This document shows, piece by piece, positions 34,597 through 43,186 of a DNA stretch of 64,000 bases; position 1 is the first letter of the stretch; every line of letters starts with the position of its first letter. Below the pieces are notes generated by a model, which saw only the letters and a program-made list of their open reading frames with translations, searched no databases and was not told where the DNA came from. Origin of the DNA: JABMQF01 sp964563755 (GTDB lineage Archaea; Nanobdellota; Nanobdellia; Woesearchaeales; UBA11576); contig CAZLYC010000007.1 in the NCBI GenBank assembly GCA_964563755.1, forward strand, positions 11,133 to 75,132, read 5' to 3'. Made by a program: the position numbers and the translations under genes.

Positions 34597-36126
34597 TCAG
34601 TAATCGCTTCCCTTGTCGGCAAGACGTTCCTGCTTCAACAAGTTTATCTTTTCCTGTGAAATCCCTGTCGGATAATTTCCGCTGAAACACGCATCACACA
34701 TGGTCGAACCGTTTTCGCCTCTTACCTTATCAAGCACCTTGCTCAAAGTCCCATTCCTGTTATACAGAAGGTCATCAACTCCGATGTATTTCCTTACACC
34801 ATCAATGCTTCCTTCCTTCGCGTATATCATCTCCTTGTCCACAGGCATGTCAATGCCATAAACACAAGGGTACGCGTTCGGCGGGGCCAATACTCCAAAA
34901 CCAACTTTCTTCAAAGGAAGCTCGCGTTTAGCGCACTCTGCCCTCAACCTTTCTATTATTATCTTAGAAGTGTCGCCTCGCACTATGGAATCATCTATTA
35001 AGACAACATAATCCGCATCCTCAAGCACACTGAAGTCTATAGGAAGCTTCAAAGCAGCATTGTACTCTCTCTCGCTCCTGTTAGGAAGGATGAAGCCTCT
35101 CCTCAGATAATTATTCCTGACAAAAACATCGCGCAATGCTATCCCTGTCACATCAGCAAAACCTACAGCGCCCCTTCTGCTTGCAGAAGGAACTGCAGCA
35201 CAGATGACATTATCGCCTGAAGGCAGATTATTCGAAAGCCATTCATTGCCCAATTCTTTACCGAGCTGGTAACGATACTCAGATACGCTAGCGGAATTTA
35301 TCGAAGAGCACTGAGAAGCGAAGTAAATCAGCTCAAATATGCAAGAACGCGGAGAACGTTCCTTATCAACAAGCTTTCTCTCGATTACTCTTCCATCTTC
35401 CATAGCAATGAACAGGCTGCCTGGCTCAACCTCTTTTATGAAATCGTAATTTAGCGGCATCTGGAAAACAACATCCTCTGACGCAAAAGCAAAAGCTTTG
35501 CCTTTACCTGCGTCTTTCTTTGCTACAGAAAGAGGCTTTATCCCGTAAGGATCCTTAAAGCCAATCATCCCAAAACCCTGTATATTACCTATCGCAGAGA
35601 AACTGCCCTCACATTCTTCCATGACTTTCCTTACAGAATCCACTATGAGGTCTATCGATACATCTGAAGCAGTGTCTATCCTTGCGGGCAATCTGACCAT
35701 GCTCGTCCCTGACATCTGAGAACTGACCGCGTGTGTCTGGAAAACCTTGAGTATCGCCTCAACATCACATCCTGAAGCGATTGTGCCGTATCTTCTCTTG
35801 AGCTCTGAGAAATTAGTCAGGTTTCCGTTGTGAGCCATAGATGCAAAGAAGAAAAGAGATTCATAGAAAGGCTGGATATCATCCTCATCATTGCATCCTA
35901 CAGTAGCATAGCGGACATGACCTATGCCTGAACTCCCTTTCAGCCTCTGCATATTCTTCCTGCTGAACACTTCCTGCACAAGACCTTTACCTTTCTTCAC
36001 ATTCACTTTGCCGTCAAAAGTATGTATGCCGCAGGCATCCTGCCCCCTATGCTGGAGAGCGATTAGCCCTGCGTATAATTCCTCGACGACGTTATCAACT
36101 CCTGTTATACCTATTATTCCGCACAA
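34597..36126 (-). CDS. purF: Amidophosphoribosyltransferase
   Basis: A 509-aa enzyme of the first committed step of purine synthesis: PRPP plus glutamine to phosphoribosylamine. The N-terminal Ntn glutaminase starts directly with the nucleophile Cys2 (MCGIIGITG). The phosphoribosyltransferase PRPP loop VVLIDDSIVRGDTS lies near 370. A late CDACFSGNYPTG supplies cysteines of the Bacillus-type Fe-S form. The start codon is TTG, required to place Cys at position 2, and GAGGTGA precedes it. Last gene of the pyrE-D-C-BI-purF operon. Confidence 0.95.
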   Translation of the reverse strand: MCGIIGITGVDNVVEELYAGLIALQHRGQDACGIHTFDGKVNVKKGKGLVQEVFSRKNMQRLKGSSGIGHVRYATVGCNDEDDIQPFYESLFFFASMAHNGNLTNFSELKRRYGTIASGCDVEAILKVFQTHAVSSQMSGTSMVRLPARIDTASDVSIDLIVDSVRKVMEECEGSFSAIGNIQGFGMIGFKDPYGIKPLSVAKKDAGKGKAFAFASEDVVFQMPLNYDFIKEVEPGSLFIAMEDGRVIERKLVDKERSPRSCIFELIYFASQCSSINSASVSEYRYQLGKELGNEWLSNNLPSGDNVICAAVPSASRRGAVGFADVTGIALRDVFVRNNYLRRGFILPNRSEREYNAALKLPIDFSVLEDADYVVLIDDSIVRGDTSKIIIERLRAECAKRELPLKKVGFGVLAPPNAYPCVYGIDMPVDKEMIYAKEGSIDGVRKYIGVDDLLYNRNGTLSKVLDKVRGENGSTMCDACFSGNYPTGISQEKINLLKQERLADKGSDY

Positions 36127-36177
36127 ACTGACTCACCTCTAGGATATATTCGAACATATCTAAAAAATATAAAAATA

Positions 36178-37731
36178 TTAAAAAAGATGATGGCTCTCCA
36201 TCATGTTGTTGCAATAATAGCACTTGACCAGATTTGTCTTCTCCTTTCCAAGCCTTACTGCCTTTGGGGCTACGTACTCGTGATGCTCTGGACGAGTTAT
36301 GCATGCTCCATTAGTGCACTTCATGCCTGGAAGACCTTCTATCATATCAGGCAACCTGACATCGCGCTTCCTCACTACATTGGATGATTCTATGTTGTTC
36401 ACTGTCGCTCCCGGAGCGATTGTCGCCACAAGCCTAACTTCATCCTCTGTCAGGTAACGGTCTTTTATCATCATCACGCCTTTCTTAAGACCTGGCCTAT
36501 CAAGAGGCTCTACAACACCCAGCCTATAGATGTTCCCTTTCTTCTTGAGTTCAAGAAGCTGGGCAAGCCTGTCGATGACATAAGGGTCATTCTCAACGTG
36601 GTCAATCGCAGTGCCGTTCTCTATTGGACGGATCTGAGTCGCGCTCCTTTCCTTCTTTACTCCCGCAGACCTCTCTTCATAAAACGTTTCAGAAACACTA
36701 TAAGGCCTGAAGAGTTCTCCTTTGAAATCCTCACCAACAAGTCCTAGTGACAATGCCAGTTCTGCCATCCTTGTCGGAACACCATTTCCGGCCTGCCTCT
36801 TAGGCCAGTACTTAGGGTGCTGTTTCACAGAAGGATGTATCGATGGGTTTTCCTTGTTCTCAGGCAAGGGATGGCCTATGCCAAAACTATCTTTGGTCCT
36901 GTCCATCATATCAAGAGTGAAGATGAACATCTCCTTTGCCTTGTAATATTCAGACTCATCGTAGAATCTCTCTTTCTGGAGCCTTGTCATGTAAAGGAAA
37001 TCCAGTTCAGGAAGCATATCCTTCAGCTGTTCCCCGCTCTGAAAGTACTCCTTATATTCGATTCCTTTAGAGTCCAGGAATTTCAGCACTCCAGGAGGCA
37101 TCCTTAGAAGCTCGTGGGTGAATATGTGGAACTTGTTGTTCGGAAACAGGCTCATGATGACTGGCAGGCTGTGCGTTGTCCGTCCATATTTCGCGTCCAC
37201 TGCAATCCCTATATTCAGATTATCCAGTCTTCCACAGCATTCCTTAATTGTGAATACGTCGAGAATCGCCTGTGTCGGGTGCTCATTCTTGCCATCACCA
37301 CCATTGCAGCAAGGCATAATCCTATCCTTAGAAAGCTTAAGATGGTCAGCAACTGCCTTCGCAGCACCATCAAGAGGGTGCCTCAATATTATCGCATCCA
37401 GATCATACGCATCATACATGTCAACCGTATCATTTAGCGACTCTCCTTTCTTCACAGATGTCGCTTCTGTCCCTGCAAAACCAGTGGTATCGATACCGAG
37501 CCTTTTCGCAGCTATCTCGAAGCTGGTCCTCGTCCTCGTCGAAGGCTCGTAGAAAAGAAGCGCAGCGTAAAGGTCGAGGTCTTTTGCAAGCTTGTACTCG
37601 CTGACCCGCTCATCCTTCAATGCACGCTTGAACCTATCTGCTATGCTGAGAACATATTCCAGCTCTGACCTGTTCATCAGATGAACATCTATCCAGTCCC
37701 TGCCGAAAAATGGTTTATCTTTCCTAGCCAC
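36178..37731 (-). CDS. pyrBI: Aspartate carbamoyltransferase, catalytic-regulatory fusion (PyrB-PyrI)
   Basis: A 517-aa single chain. Residues ~1-350 are the catalytic subunit (carbamoyl-phosphate motif EPSTRTRTSFE, HPTQAILD, HPLP). From ~370 follows the regulatory chain (IENGTAIDHV), ending in a zinc site made of CTNGAC and CYYC. In most archaea pyrB and pyrI are separate, so this is a true fusion. It forms carbamoyl-aspartate from carbamoyl phosphate and aspartate. GAGGTGA sits 6 nt before the GTG at 37731; an earlier GTG at 37740 lies within that ribosome site. Confidence 0.92.
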   Translation of the reverse strand: MARKDKPFFGRDWIDVHLMNRSELEYVLSIADRFKRALKDERVSEYKLAKDLDLYAALLFYEPSTRTRTSFEIAAKRLGIDTTGFAGTEATSVKKGESLNDTVDMYDAYDLDAIILRHPLDGAAKAVADHLKLSKDRIMPCCNGGDGKNEHPTQAILDVFTIKECCGRLDNLNIGIAVDAKYGRTTHSLPVIMSLFPNNKFHIFTHELLRMPPGVLKFLDSKGIEYKEYFQSGEQLKDMLPELDFLYMTRLQKERFYDESEYYKAKEMFIFTLDMMDRTKDSFGIGHPLPENKENPSIHPSVKQHPKYWPKRQAGNGVPTRMAELALSLGLVGEDFKGELFRPYSVSETFYEERSAGVKKERSATQIRPIENGTAIDHVENDPYVIDRLAQLLELKKKGNIYRLGVVEPLDRPGLKKGVMMIKDRYLTEDEVRLVATIAPGATVNNIESSNVVRKRDVRLPDMIEGLPGMKCTNGACITRPEHHEYVAPKAVRLGKEKTNLVKCYYCNNMMESHHLF

Positions 37732-37736
37732 GCAAA

Positions 37737-39023
37737 TCACCTCAATAATTCTTTTTTATTTAAGTCTGATTTAAGAGGAACGCCTCTCACAATAGTATCA
37801 TGAGCATAAAGAGAATAATCATCCCCAAGAAAAGCACCATCAAAGGGTGACCATGCGCATCTTGTCCGGACATCTGCTGATGAAATAGGAGCAGGGTCTT
37901 TCTTGCCTAAAACTGTGAAAGAACCGATATATCCTTTCTTTATCTTACCGAAATTCTCACCCAAGTATCTTCCGACGAAAAGTCCCGGATTTTCGCAGCA
38001 CATTGAACACACAATCTTATCACTCACACCCGTTTGCATCAGCCAACCGACAAAAGCAGTGTAGTGATCGATAAGAGGGATGCCAAAAGCACCTTTCTTC
38101 TTGTCTTCCAAAGTGTGAGGCGCATGGTCTGTCGCAAGATAGTCAATCTCGCCATCCATAACTCCTTCGAGAAGCCTCTGCCTGTCGTACTCCGTCCTTA
38201 TCGGCGGCTTCATAGTCAAAAGTTTCCTGTTCCTGAACTGGTCCTTGTTCTCCTTGGAGAAGAAAAGATATGTTGGAGTGGTCTCGCATGTGACCTTGAC
38301 TCCGCTCTGCTTTGCGCTGACAATCATATCTAGACTCTTAGCAGCAGAGACATGAGCGATATGCACGCTGAGCTTGAACTTTGAAGCGAGGTCCAGTATG
38401 TATTCCACATCTTTTATTTCGGCTGATGCTGGCCTCAGATGATGCCTCTTGACCTCAGCATTATTCTCGCAGTGGACTGCTATAACCGGGTCATACTCTA
38501 TACCTGCAAAATGATTCAATAATGTGCGGATCTCACTCTTGCTGAAATCGTGAGTGTACAATTTGTAAGGAACGTCCGCGAAAGGTCTCGATGCAGGCGT
38601 CAAAAGAGAATATATCACGCTGTCAACAGAGCATTTATGGCCTGCCAACATCCTCTTATCTACATATGACTCTGAATCCTTCGGGGGAAACGGATTGTTC
38701 GGCATGTCTGCAAAAGCAACAACACCTCCGTTTATCGCTGCTCTAGATACAGAAACATAATCTTCCTTCCTTGTATGAGAATCATATGCCTCTTCAAGTT
38801 CATGCCTGCTTCCTTTAGGCACAAAGAAATCTCTCGCGTGCACGTGTATGTCTATAAAACCCGGAAATATCAAATATTCATCTGAATACGAGATGTCTGC
38901 ATCTCCCAGAGATTCTCCTACATCAGATATCTTTCCATCAACCACTTTTATCTGGCCTTGCTTAAAAGAAAAATCCTGATCCAGATATTTCCCCTCTATC
39001 ATGCAACTACCTGCTTCAACCAT
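37737..39023 (-). CDS. pyrC: Dihydroorotase
   Basis: A 428-aa amidohydrolase. The metal site HVHARD is at residues 60-65, followed by later metal ligands HCENNAEVKRHHLR and a TDHAPHT motif near 300. It cyclises carbamoyl-aspartate to dihydroorotate. The ATG at 39023 has GAGGTG 7-8 nt upstream and overlaps the pyrD end by 8 bp. The gene ends 5 bp before the pyrBI start, so translation is probably coupled. Confidence 0.92.
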   Translation of the reverse strand: MVEAGSCMIEGKYLDQDFSFKQGQIKVVDGKISDVGESLGDADISYSDEYLIFPGFIDIHVHARDFFVPKGSRHELEEAYDSHTRKEDYVSVSRAAINGGVVAFADMPNNPFPPKDSESYVDKRMLAGHKCSVDSVIYSLLTPASRPFADVPYKLYTHDFSKSEIRTLLNHFAGIEYDPVIAVHCENNAEVKRHHLRPASAEIKDVEYILDLASKFKLSVHIAHVSAAKSLDMIVSAKQSGVKVTCETTPTYLFFSKENKDQFRNRKLLTMKPPIRTEYDRQRLLEGVMDGEIDYLATDHAPHTLEDKKKGAFGIPLIDHYTAFVGWLMQTGVSDKIVCSMCCENPGLFVGRYLGENFGKIKKGYIGSFTVLGKKDPAPISSADVRTRCAWSPFDGAFLGDDYSLYAHDTIVRGVPLKSDLNKKELLR

Positions 39024-40056
39024 AATCTTGACACCTCAACACCCTTAATAATCTTGGACCTTTGAAAATGAACGGCGTGTACACCTGTATTCCAGAAGCG
39101 CCAAGCGATAGACGCTCCTTGACCTTATCTGCAGAATCTATGCCTCCGCACGCGATTATCTTGAATTTCTTATCTGCAAAATTATCTAAGAATATCTTTT
39201 GCACATCCAATGACCGTGAATATAGCGCATTGCCGCTTGCACCGCCTTTCCTTGGAGAATCACGAATGTAACTTGCATCATGATGTGTGGTGGTGTTTGA
39301 TACTGTGAACCCTGAAACAGAATGTATTCCTGACACGCCAATTATCGTGCTCACTGTGATTTCATCTATGTCAGGTGAGACCTTTATGTACAAAGGCTGT
39401 CTCGGCAGAACCACTTTGTCCACAGCATCAAGCATCTCATCAAGCTTGATCTCATAATCTTTCCTTGAATCAGAACCGCCAAGCTCCCTATAAGCGTTAG
39501 GACAGGAAATATTAAGCTCGAACCTGTCGACAAAAGGCACATGCCTAAGCGCAAGCACAGTCGACTCCAAGTCCCTCAAGCAACCATCACCTCGCTTGTC
39601 AGGCGTCGGAGCAAAATTGACAGTGATAGGAACTCCATGATTGCCGTATCTACCTATACGTTCAGCGACAGCTTCAGCGCCTTCACCAGGAAGACCTAGC
39701 CAATTAAGCATCGAACCGGTCTCAGGATACCTAAGCACCCTTGGGCGCGGGTTACCTTTCCACGCATCTTTGGTCACAGTCCCTACTACAACCCAGTCAA
39801 ATCCCAGATATTTCATGACAGAAGGGTGAATCTCGCCATTCTTGTTGAACCCCGCAGCATTAGAGAGCTCAAACGGAAGCTTCGACCTGTTGGCAGAGTT
39901 ATCGAGGACAAAACGCTCAAGACCGGCCTTATGAAGATAGTCACAGAAATCCACGAAAAGTGAATGCGCTGTTTCAGGGTCGTAACGTGTAAGATGAAAA
40001 ACAAAAGGCCTGACAGTAGAATAAAATAAGTCAAAGCCTCTGCGCAAAATATCCAT
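39016..40056 (-). CDS. pyrD: Dihydroorotate dehydrogenase, class 2-like with cysteine base
   Basis: A 346-aa FMN enzyme that oxidises dihydroorotate to orotate. The N-terminal helical segment (RPFVFHLTRYDPETAHSLF) and the GNPRPRVLRYPETGSMLNWLG region are of the membrane-associated class 2 type. The catalytic loop reads ELNISCPN, with Cys where class 2 enzymes carry Ser. So the scaffold is class 2 with a class 1-like base. GAGGATAAG precedes the ATG. The gene follows pyrE by 36 bp. Confidence 0.88.
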   Translation of the reverse strand: MDILRRGFDLFYSTVRPFVFHLTRYDPETAHSLFVDFCDYLHKAGLERFVLDNSANRSKLPFELSNAAGFNKNGEIHPSVMKYLGFDWVVVGTVTKDAWKGNPRPRVLRYPETGSMLNWLGLPGEGAEAVAERIGRYGNHGVPITVNFAPTPDKRGDGCLRDLESTVLALRHVPFVDRFELNISCPNAYRELGGSDSRKDYEIKLDEMLDAVDKVVLPRQPLYIKVSPDIDEITVSTIIGVSGIHSVSGFTVSNTTTHHDASYIRDSPRKGGASGNALYSRSLDVQKIFLDNFADKKFKIIACGGIDSADKVKERLSLGASGIQVYTPFIFKGPRLLRVLRCQDYG

Positions 40057-40092
40057 CTTATCCTCGCCTTAAAAATAATATATCCGACAGGT

Positions 40093-40926
40093 TCACTTGT
40101 CCATCCTGTCTGCGCCGTACATCTCCATGTAAGGATAGAAATTATCCTCCAGGAAACTCTCTGTCACTTTTATCCGCTTGAAAGAGCCATCCTCATTCTT
40201 GAAAGGGACCGTCCTCTTAGATTCAAGCAAGTGAGCCATCACATCATTTATCCCTATGACAGAATATACAGGAATTTTTGTCTGGTTTGTGAACTTAGCT
40301 ATTGAATCCTCTCCTCTTGCTCCTTCAACAACCCAATTCTCATTCTCCTTTGAATGAATCTTCGGGTCGTAACCTTCCTTATACACGGGCCCAACCTGCT
40401 CACGGTCAACCCCTATCAGAACTGCGTTTATGTTCACTATTATCTCAAGACCCGATGCCTCTCTTTGTATCTTGTCAATGAACTCAACCTTAGTCTGCAT
40501 AGACGTGCCGACATCATCAACAATCAAGACATTACAGTCGTTGAAGAACTTGGCTCCAACAAACATCGTGCCTTTGCCTGACGCTTCACCATGCGCCTTC
40601 GCTTCCTTGCGGTCATAATTGAAACCGAGATCTGCTGCGTAATCATCATAAAGACTCATCACTGCAGACTGAGCTATTGCGCTAGCCTTGTAAGAAGGTC
40701 CGGAAACAATGTCAAAAGGGCCAGCTATATTCCATATCTTGTCCATCATGCCAGAATACCATCTTCCTATAGCAGTTATGCCGCTCGCGGTCTCGAAGAA
40801 TCCGCCAATATTCACGAAGTAAGGAGTCTGCCTGCCATCCTTAAGCCTCAGCCCTTTCCCAAAAAAAAGAGGATTGCCCTTTGAATCAGCCAGCCTCTCA
40901 GCAAACTCTATCTGAAACTTCTCCAT
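40093..40926 (-). CDS. pyrE: Orotate phosphoribosyltransferase, extended form
   Basis: A 277-aa enzyme that makes OMP from orotate and PRPP. Motifs: YDRKEAKAHGE loop and the PRPP-binding VLIVDDVGTSMQT. It is ~70 residues longer than typical PyrE, with insertions after the PRPP loop and a C-terminal extension. The ATG at 40926 is preferred over two in-frame GTGs because GGGTGG lies ~7 nt before it. First gene of the pyr-purF operon; a TTATAA-type box lies near 40985, and the 10-bp palindrome TAGTTAACTA (40949-40958) in the leader could be an operator. Confidence 0.88.
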   Translation of the reverse strand: MEKFQIEFAERLADSKGNPLFFGKGLRLKDGRQTPYFVNIGGFFETASGITAIGRWYSGMMDKIWNIAGPFDIVSGPSYKASAIAQSAVMSLYDDYAADLGFNYDRKEAKAHGEASGKGTMFVGAKFFNDCNVLIVDDVGTSMQTKVEFIDKIQREASGLEIIVNINAVLIGVDREQVGPVYKEGYDPKIHSKENENWVVEGARGEDSIAKFTNQTKIPVYSVIGINDVMAHLLESKRTVPFKNEDGSFKRIKVTESFLEDNFYPYMEMYGADRMDK

Positions 40927-41110
40927 CCACACCACCCGTTTTTGTTGTTAGTTAACTAGGTCAATTCCTGCCCGCACTATCATTATAAGCATTTATCTTT
41001 CAAAAAGTGTATTTTACCATATCCATGTCGTCTCACTGCTGAGACAAAAACAGACTGAAAACTAGATGTTAAACAAAGATGCCTACAAAAGACCACAGAA
41101 AACAAACGTC

Positions 41111-41263
41111 TTACTTCTTGATGTAAAATGATGATTCGTATGATAATGAGTCAGAGAAGTGCAACAGGCTCAGAGCGTCGAGCATAGTCTTGCCATAGAA
41201 ATGATCGTTCATGCGCTGCTGCTGCGTGAACTTGACAAGAATGTTGTATTTTGCCCCTCCCAT
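41111..41263 (-). CDS. Small hypothetical protein, 50 aa
   Basis: Starts MGGAKYNILVKFTQQQRMND and ends in SYESSFYIKK. A TTTAAATA box (41287-41294) ends 23 nt before the ATG, exactly the leaderless spacing seen elsewhere, which supports a real gene despite its size. Soluble; no family recognised. It lies between pyrE and the divergent pyrF. Confidence 0.6.
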   Translation of the reverse strand: MGGAKYNILVKFTQQQRMNDHFYGKTMLDALSLLHFSDSLSYESSFYIKK

Positions 41264-41286
41264 GTGCTACAAAAAACGAAAGGAGC

Positions 41287-41294
41287 TATTTAAA
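41287..41294 (-). promoter_or_regulatory. TATA box of the 50-aa gene
   Basis: Minus-strand TTTAAATA with 23 nt to the ATG at 41263. Confidence 0.6.
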
Positions 41295-41399
41295 GTTTGT
41301 GCTGTCACTACCATAAAGATAAAACGAAAGAAACCGGTGTATGCAACCGTCATGAGACTACAAAAAGGTATTAAATAAGCATGATAAAACCTCTATAAA

Positions 41400-42383
41400 A
41401 TGATGTCCGACAAACTTCTAGAAGCGATAGACCGCAAGAAGAACCCTTGCGTCGTAGGCCTTGACCCAACTATAGACAAGATACCTGCAGACCTAGTGAG
41501 GACAGATACAATTTCAGGAGCGGCGAATGCTATAAAAGAGTTCAACCTAAGACTGATAGATGCTATAGCTGACCTTGTGCCTGCAGTCAAGCCGCAGATA
41601 GCATTCTACGAACAATACGGAAGCGAAGGATTCAGGGCATTCGAAGACACTGTGCGATTCGCAAGGTCGAAAGGCCTCATAGTGATATCTGACAGCAAAC
41701 GAGGAGATATAGGCAGCACATCAGAAGCGTATGCAAGAGGACAGCTTGGAAAGGTCAGGACCAAAAGGACAGATATGTATTCAATCAATGCATCATATCT
41801 GACAGTCAACCCTTATCTCGGAAGCGATGGCCTGAAGCCATTCATAGATGTGTGCAAAGAATATGACAAAGGGATATTCATACTTGTAAAGACAAGCAAC
41901 CCAAGCTCAGGAGAGCTGCAGGACAGGCTGGTCGAGATAAATGATGATGAAAGAAAGACACTTGAGAATCTTGGCGTGATGCTTGATTCCAACAAGACAG
42001 AATTGTACAACCTTGTCGCTCTTCAAGTCAACAAACAAGCACAAGGACTCAGAGGAAACAGAGGATACTCACCAATCGGAGCAGTAGTCGGAGCAACTTA
42101 TCCCTCACAGGCAGAGACACTAAGAAAGATAATGCCTAACTCAATATTCTTAGTCCCAGGCTACGGAGCGCAGGGAGCGACAGCAAAAGACATAACAAAC
42201 TGCTTCAACAATGACGGATACGGAGCAGTTGTCAATTCATCAAGAGGAATCATCTTCGCATACGAAAAGATCGGAAAGCCTGAGAAGTTTGCAGACGCTG
42301 CAAGAGACGCAACAGTAGCGATGATAAAAGACATCAACAAGGCGCTTAGTGACGCTGGAAAATTACCTAATGCTTGGAAGTAA
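41400..42383 (+). CDS. pyrF: Orotidine 5'-phosphate decarboxylase, long (type 2) form
   Basis: A 327-aa enzyme, final step to UMP. It starts with the family's VVGLDPTIDKIP, has the catalytic Lys/Asp cluster SDSKRGDIGST near residues 97-107, and phosphate-binding VPGYGAQGAT. Length and motifs fit the type 2 (bacterial PyrF-long) branch rather than the short archaeal form. An ATTAAATA box ends 22 nt before the first ATG, so it is probably leaderless. Transcribed separately from the other pyr genes. Confidence 0.93.
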   Translation: MMSDKLLEAIDRKKNPCVVGLDPTIDKIPADLVRTDTISGAANAIKEFNLRLIDAIADLVPAVKPQIAFYEQYGSEGFRAFEDTVRFARSKGLIVISDSKRGDIGSTSEAYARGQLGKVRTKRTDMYSINASYLTVNPYLGSDGLKPFIDVCKEYDKGIFILVKTSNPSSGELQDRLVEINDDERKTLENLGVMLDSNKTELYNLVALQVNKQAQGLRGNRGYSPIGAVVGATYPSQAETLRKIMPNSIFLVPGYGAQGATAKDITNCFNNDGYGAVVNSSRGIIFAYEKIGKPEKFADAARDATVAMIKDINKALSDAGKLPNAWK

Positions 42384-42854
42384 TCAAGAGAATTCCTCAT
42401 CGACCTTCCTGCAATAATCCCTTATCCTATCTATTACTGACGCAAGCAAGTACTGCTCTATCTTCTCGTTGAATATGACTGACAGGTTGTCGAACTCAGT
42501 TATCCTGTAGCTGTTTCTGACTTTTTCTACAAGGAAAATATCCCTAAGTCTCTTTATCTGCCTGCGCACATTAGATGACGCGACACCTACAAGAGAAAGA
42601 TTGTGCTGCTTCCTTGAAGCTATGACTGCATCACGTATCTTGTCAGAGCTAAGAAAAACGTTTTCCTTCTTAGCACTCAACAGCACAAACAGTATGTCAA
42701 CTATTATGTCCCTTGAATCACCAGGCTGGAGAAGTCCTGAAGAAAGGCATAATTTGCGGACTAGCTCACGCCTCTCAAGTTCGTAAGGCTTCTCATAACG
42801 CCTAAGCGTAATCTCCGATATGGGAGTATCTCTACTTATCTTCAATAGATTCAT
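42384..42854 (-). CDS. Putative helix-turn-helix regulator
   Basis: A 156-aa protein with a charged N-terminus (MNLLKISRDTPISEITLRRYEKP), helical middle, and a winged-helix-like segment near 95-130 (LVGVASSNVRRQIKRLRDIFLVEKVRNSYRITEF). It abuts the pyrF stop with no gap, convergently. GGGTGA 5-6 nt upstream supports the ATG at 42854 rather than the TTG at 42866. DNA binding is inferred; a role in pyrimidine control is only suggested by location. Confidence 0.65.
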   Translation of the reverse strand: MNLLKISRDTPISEITLRRYEKPYELERRELVRKLCLSSGLLQPGDSRDIIVDILFVLLSAKKENVFLSSDKIRDAVIASRKQHNLSLVGVASSNVRRQIKRLRDIFLVEKVRNSYRITEFDNLSVIFNEKIEQYLLASVIDRIRDYCRKVDEEFS

Positions 42855-43045
42855 TTTGTCACCCAATATTTGGCTTCATCAGCCACAACATAACATATAC
42901 TATGTCCTGCATCGTTTAAATAGCTCATCACGTCAAGTCCAGTGTCCAGTGAGTAGCCTAAACCTGTGAAAAATGGTCGCATAGAAGCCATAACGTATAA
43001 ATTGAACTGTCCAGTGAATGACAGGAAGTTTTGAGAGAAAATCAT
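42851..43045 (-). CDS. Possible small protein coupled to the regulator
   Basis: A 64-aa frame whose TGA stop overlaps the regulator's ATG, a common operon joint in this window. The true start could be one of three in-frame ATGs (43045, 42991, 42982); the most protein-like part is the last 43 residues (TGLGYSLDTGLDVMSYLND). No clear ribosome site. Real gene status uncertain. Confidence 0.35.
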   Translation of the reverse strand: MIFSQNFLSFTGQFNLYVMASMRPFFTGLGYSLDTGLDVMSYLNDAGHSICYVVADEAKYWVTK

Positions 43046-43081
43046 TAAACAATGAATAAAACACGAACTTATGATATTATT

Positions 43082-43181
43082 CAGTTACGCCACGCTCGCA
43101 CCGAATGTCTTTTGTGTTGTTGTTTGCCGAACTGCAATGGTTCTAGAAAATTTGTCTGCTGCTCGCTAGGTGGCGTAACTG
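43082..43181 (-). ncRNA. Structured 3' UTR element, copy C
   Basis: A 100-nt element beginning 5 nt after the stop of the 554-aa protein gene. The terminal stem CAGTTACGCCAC/GTGGCGTAACTG is perfect over 12 bp. Blocks CTAGCGAGC, TGCAGTTCGGCAAAC and TGCGAGC are shared with copies A and B. The change GGGCG to CGGCA in the middle block is the main internal difference. Confidence 0.7.
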
Positions 43182-43186
43182 GCGAT

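Noticed and set aside
40949..40958. TAGTTAACTA palindrome in the pyrE leader as a proven operator
   Set aside because: A single 10-bp AT-rich palindrome is expected by chance; kept only as a remark in the pyrE entry.
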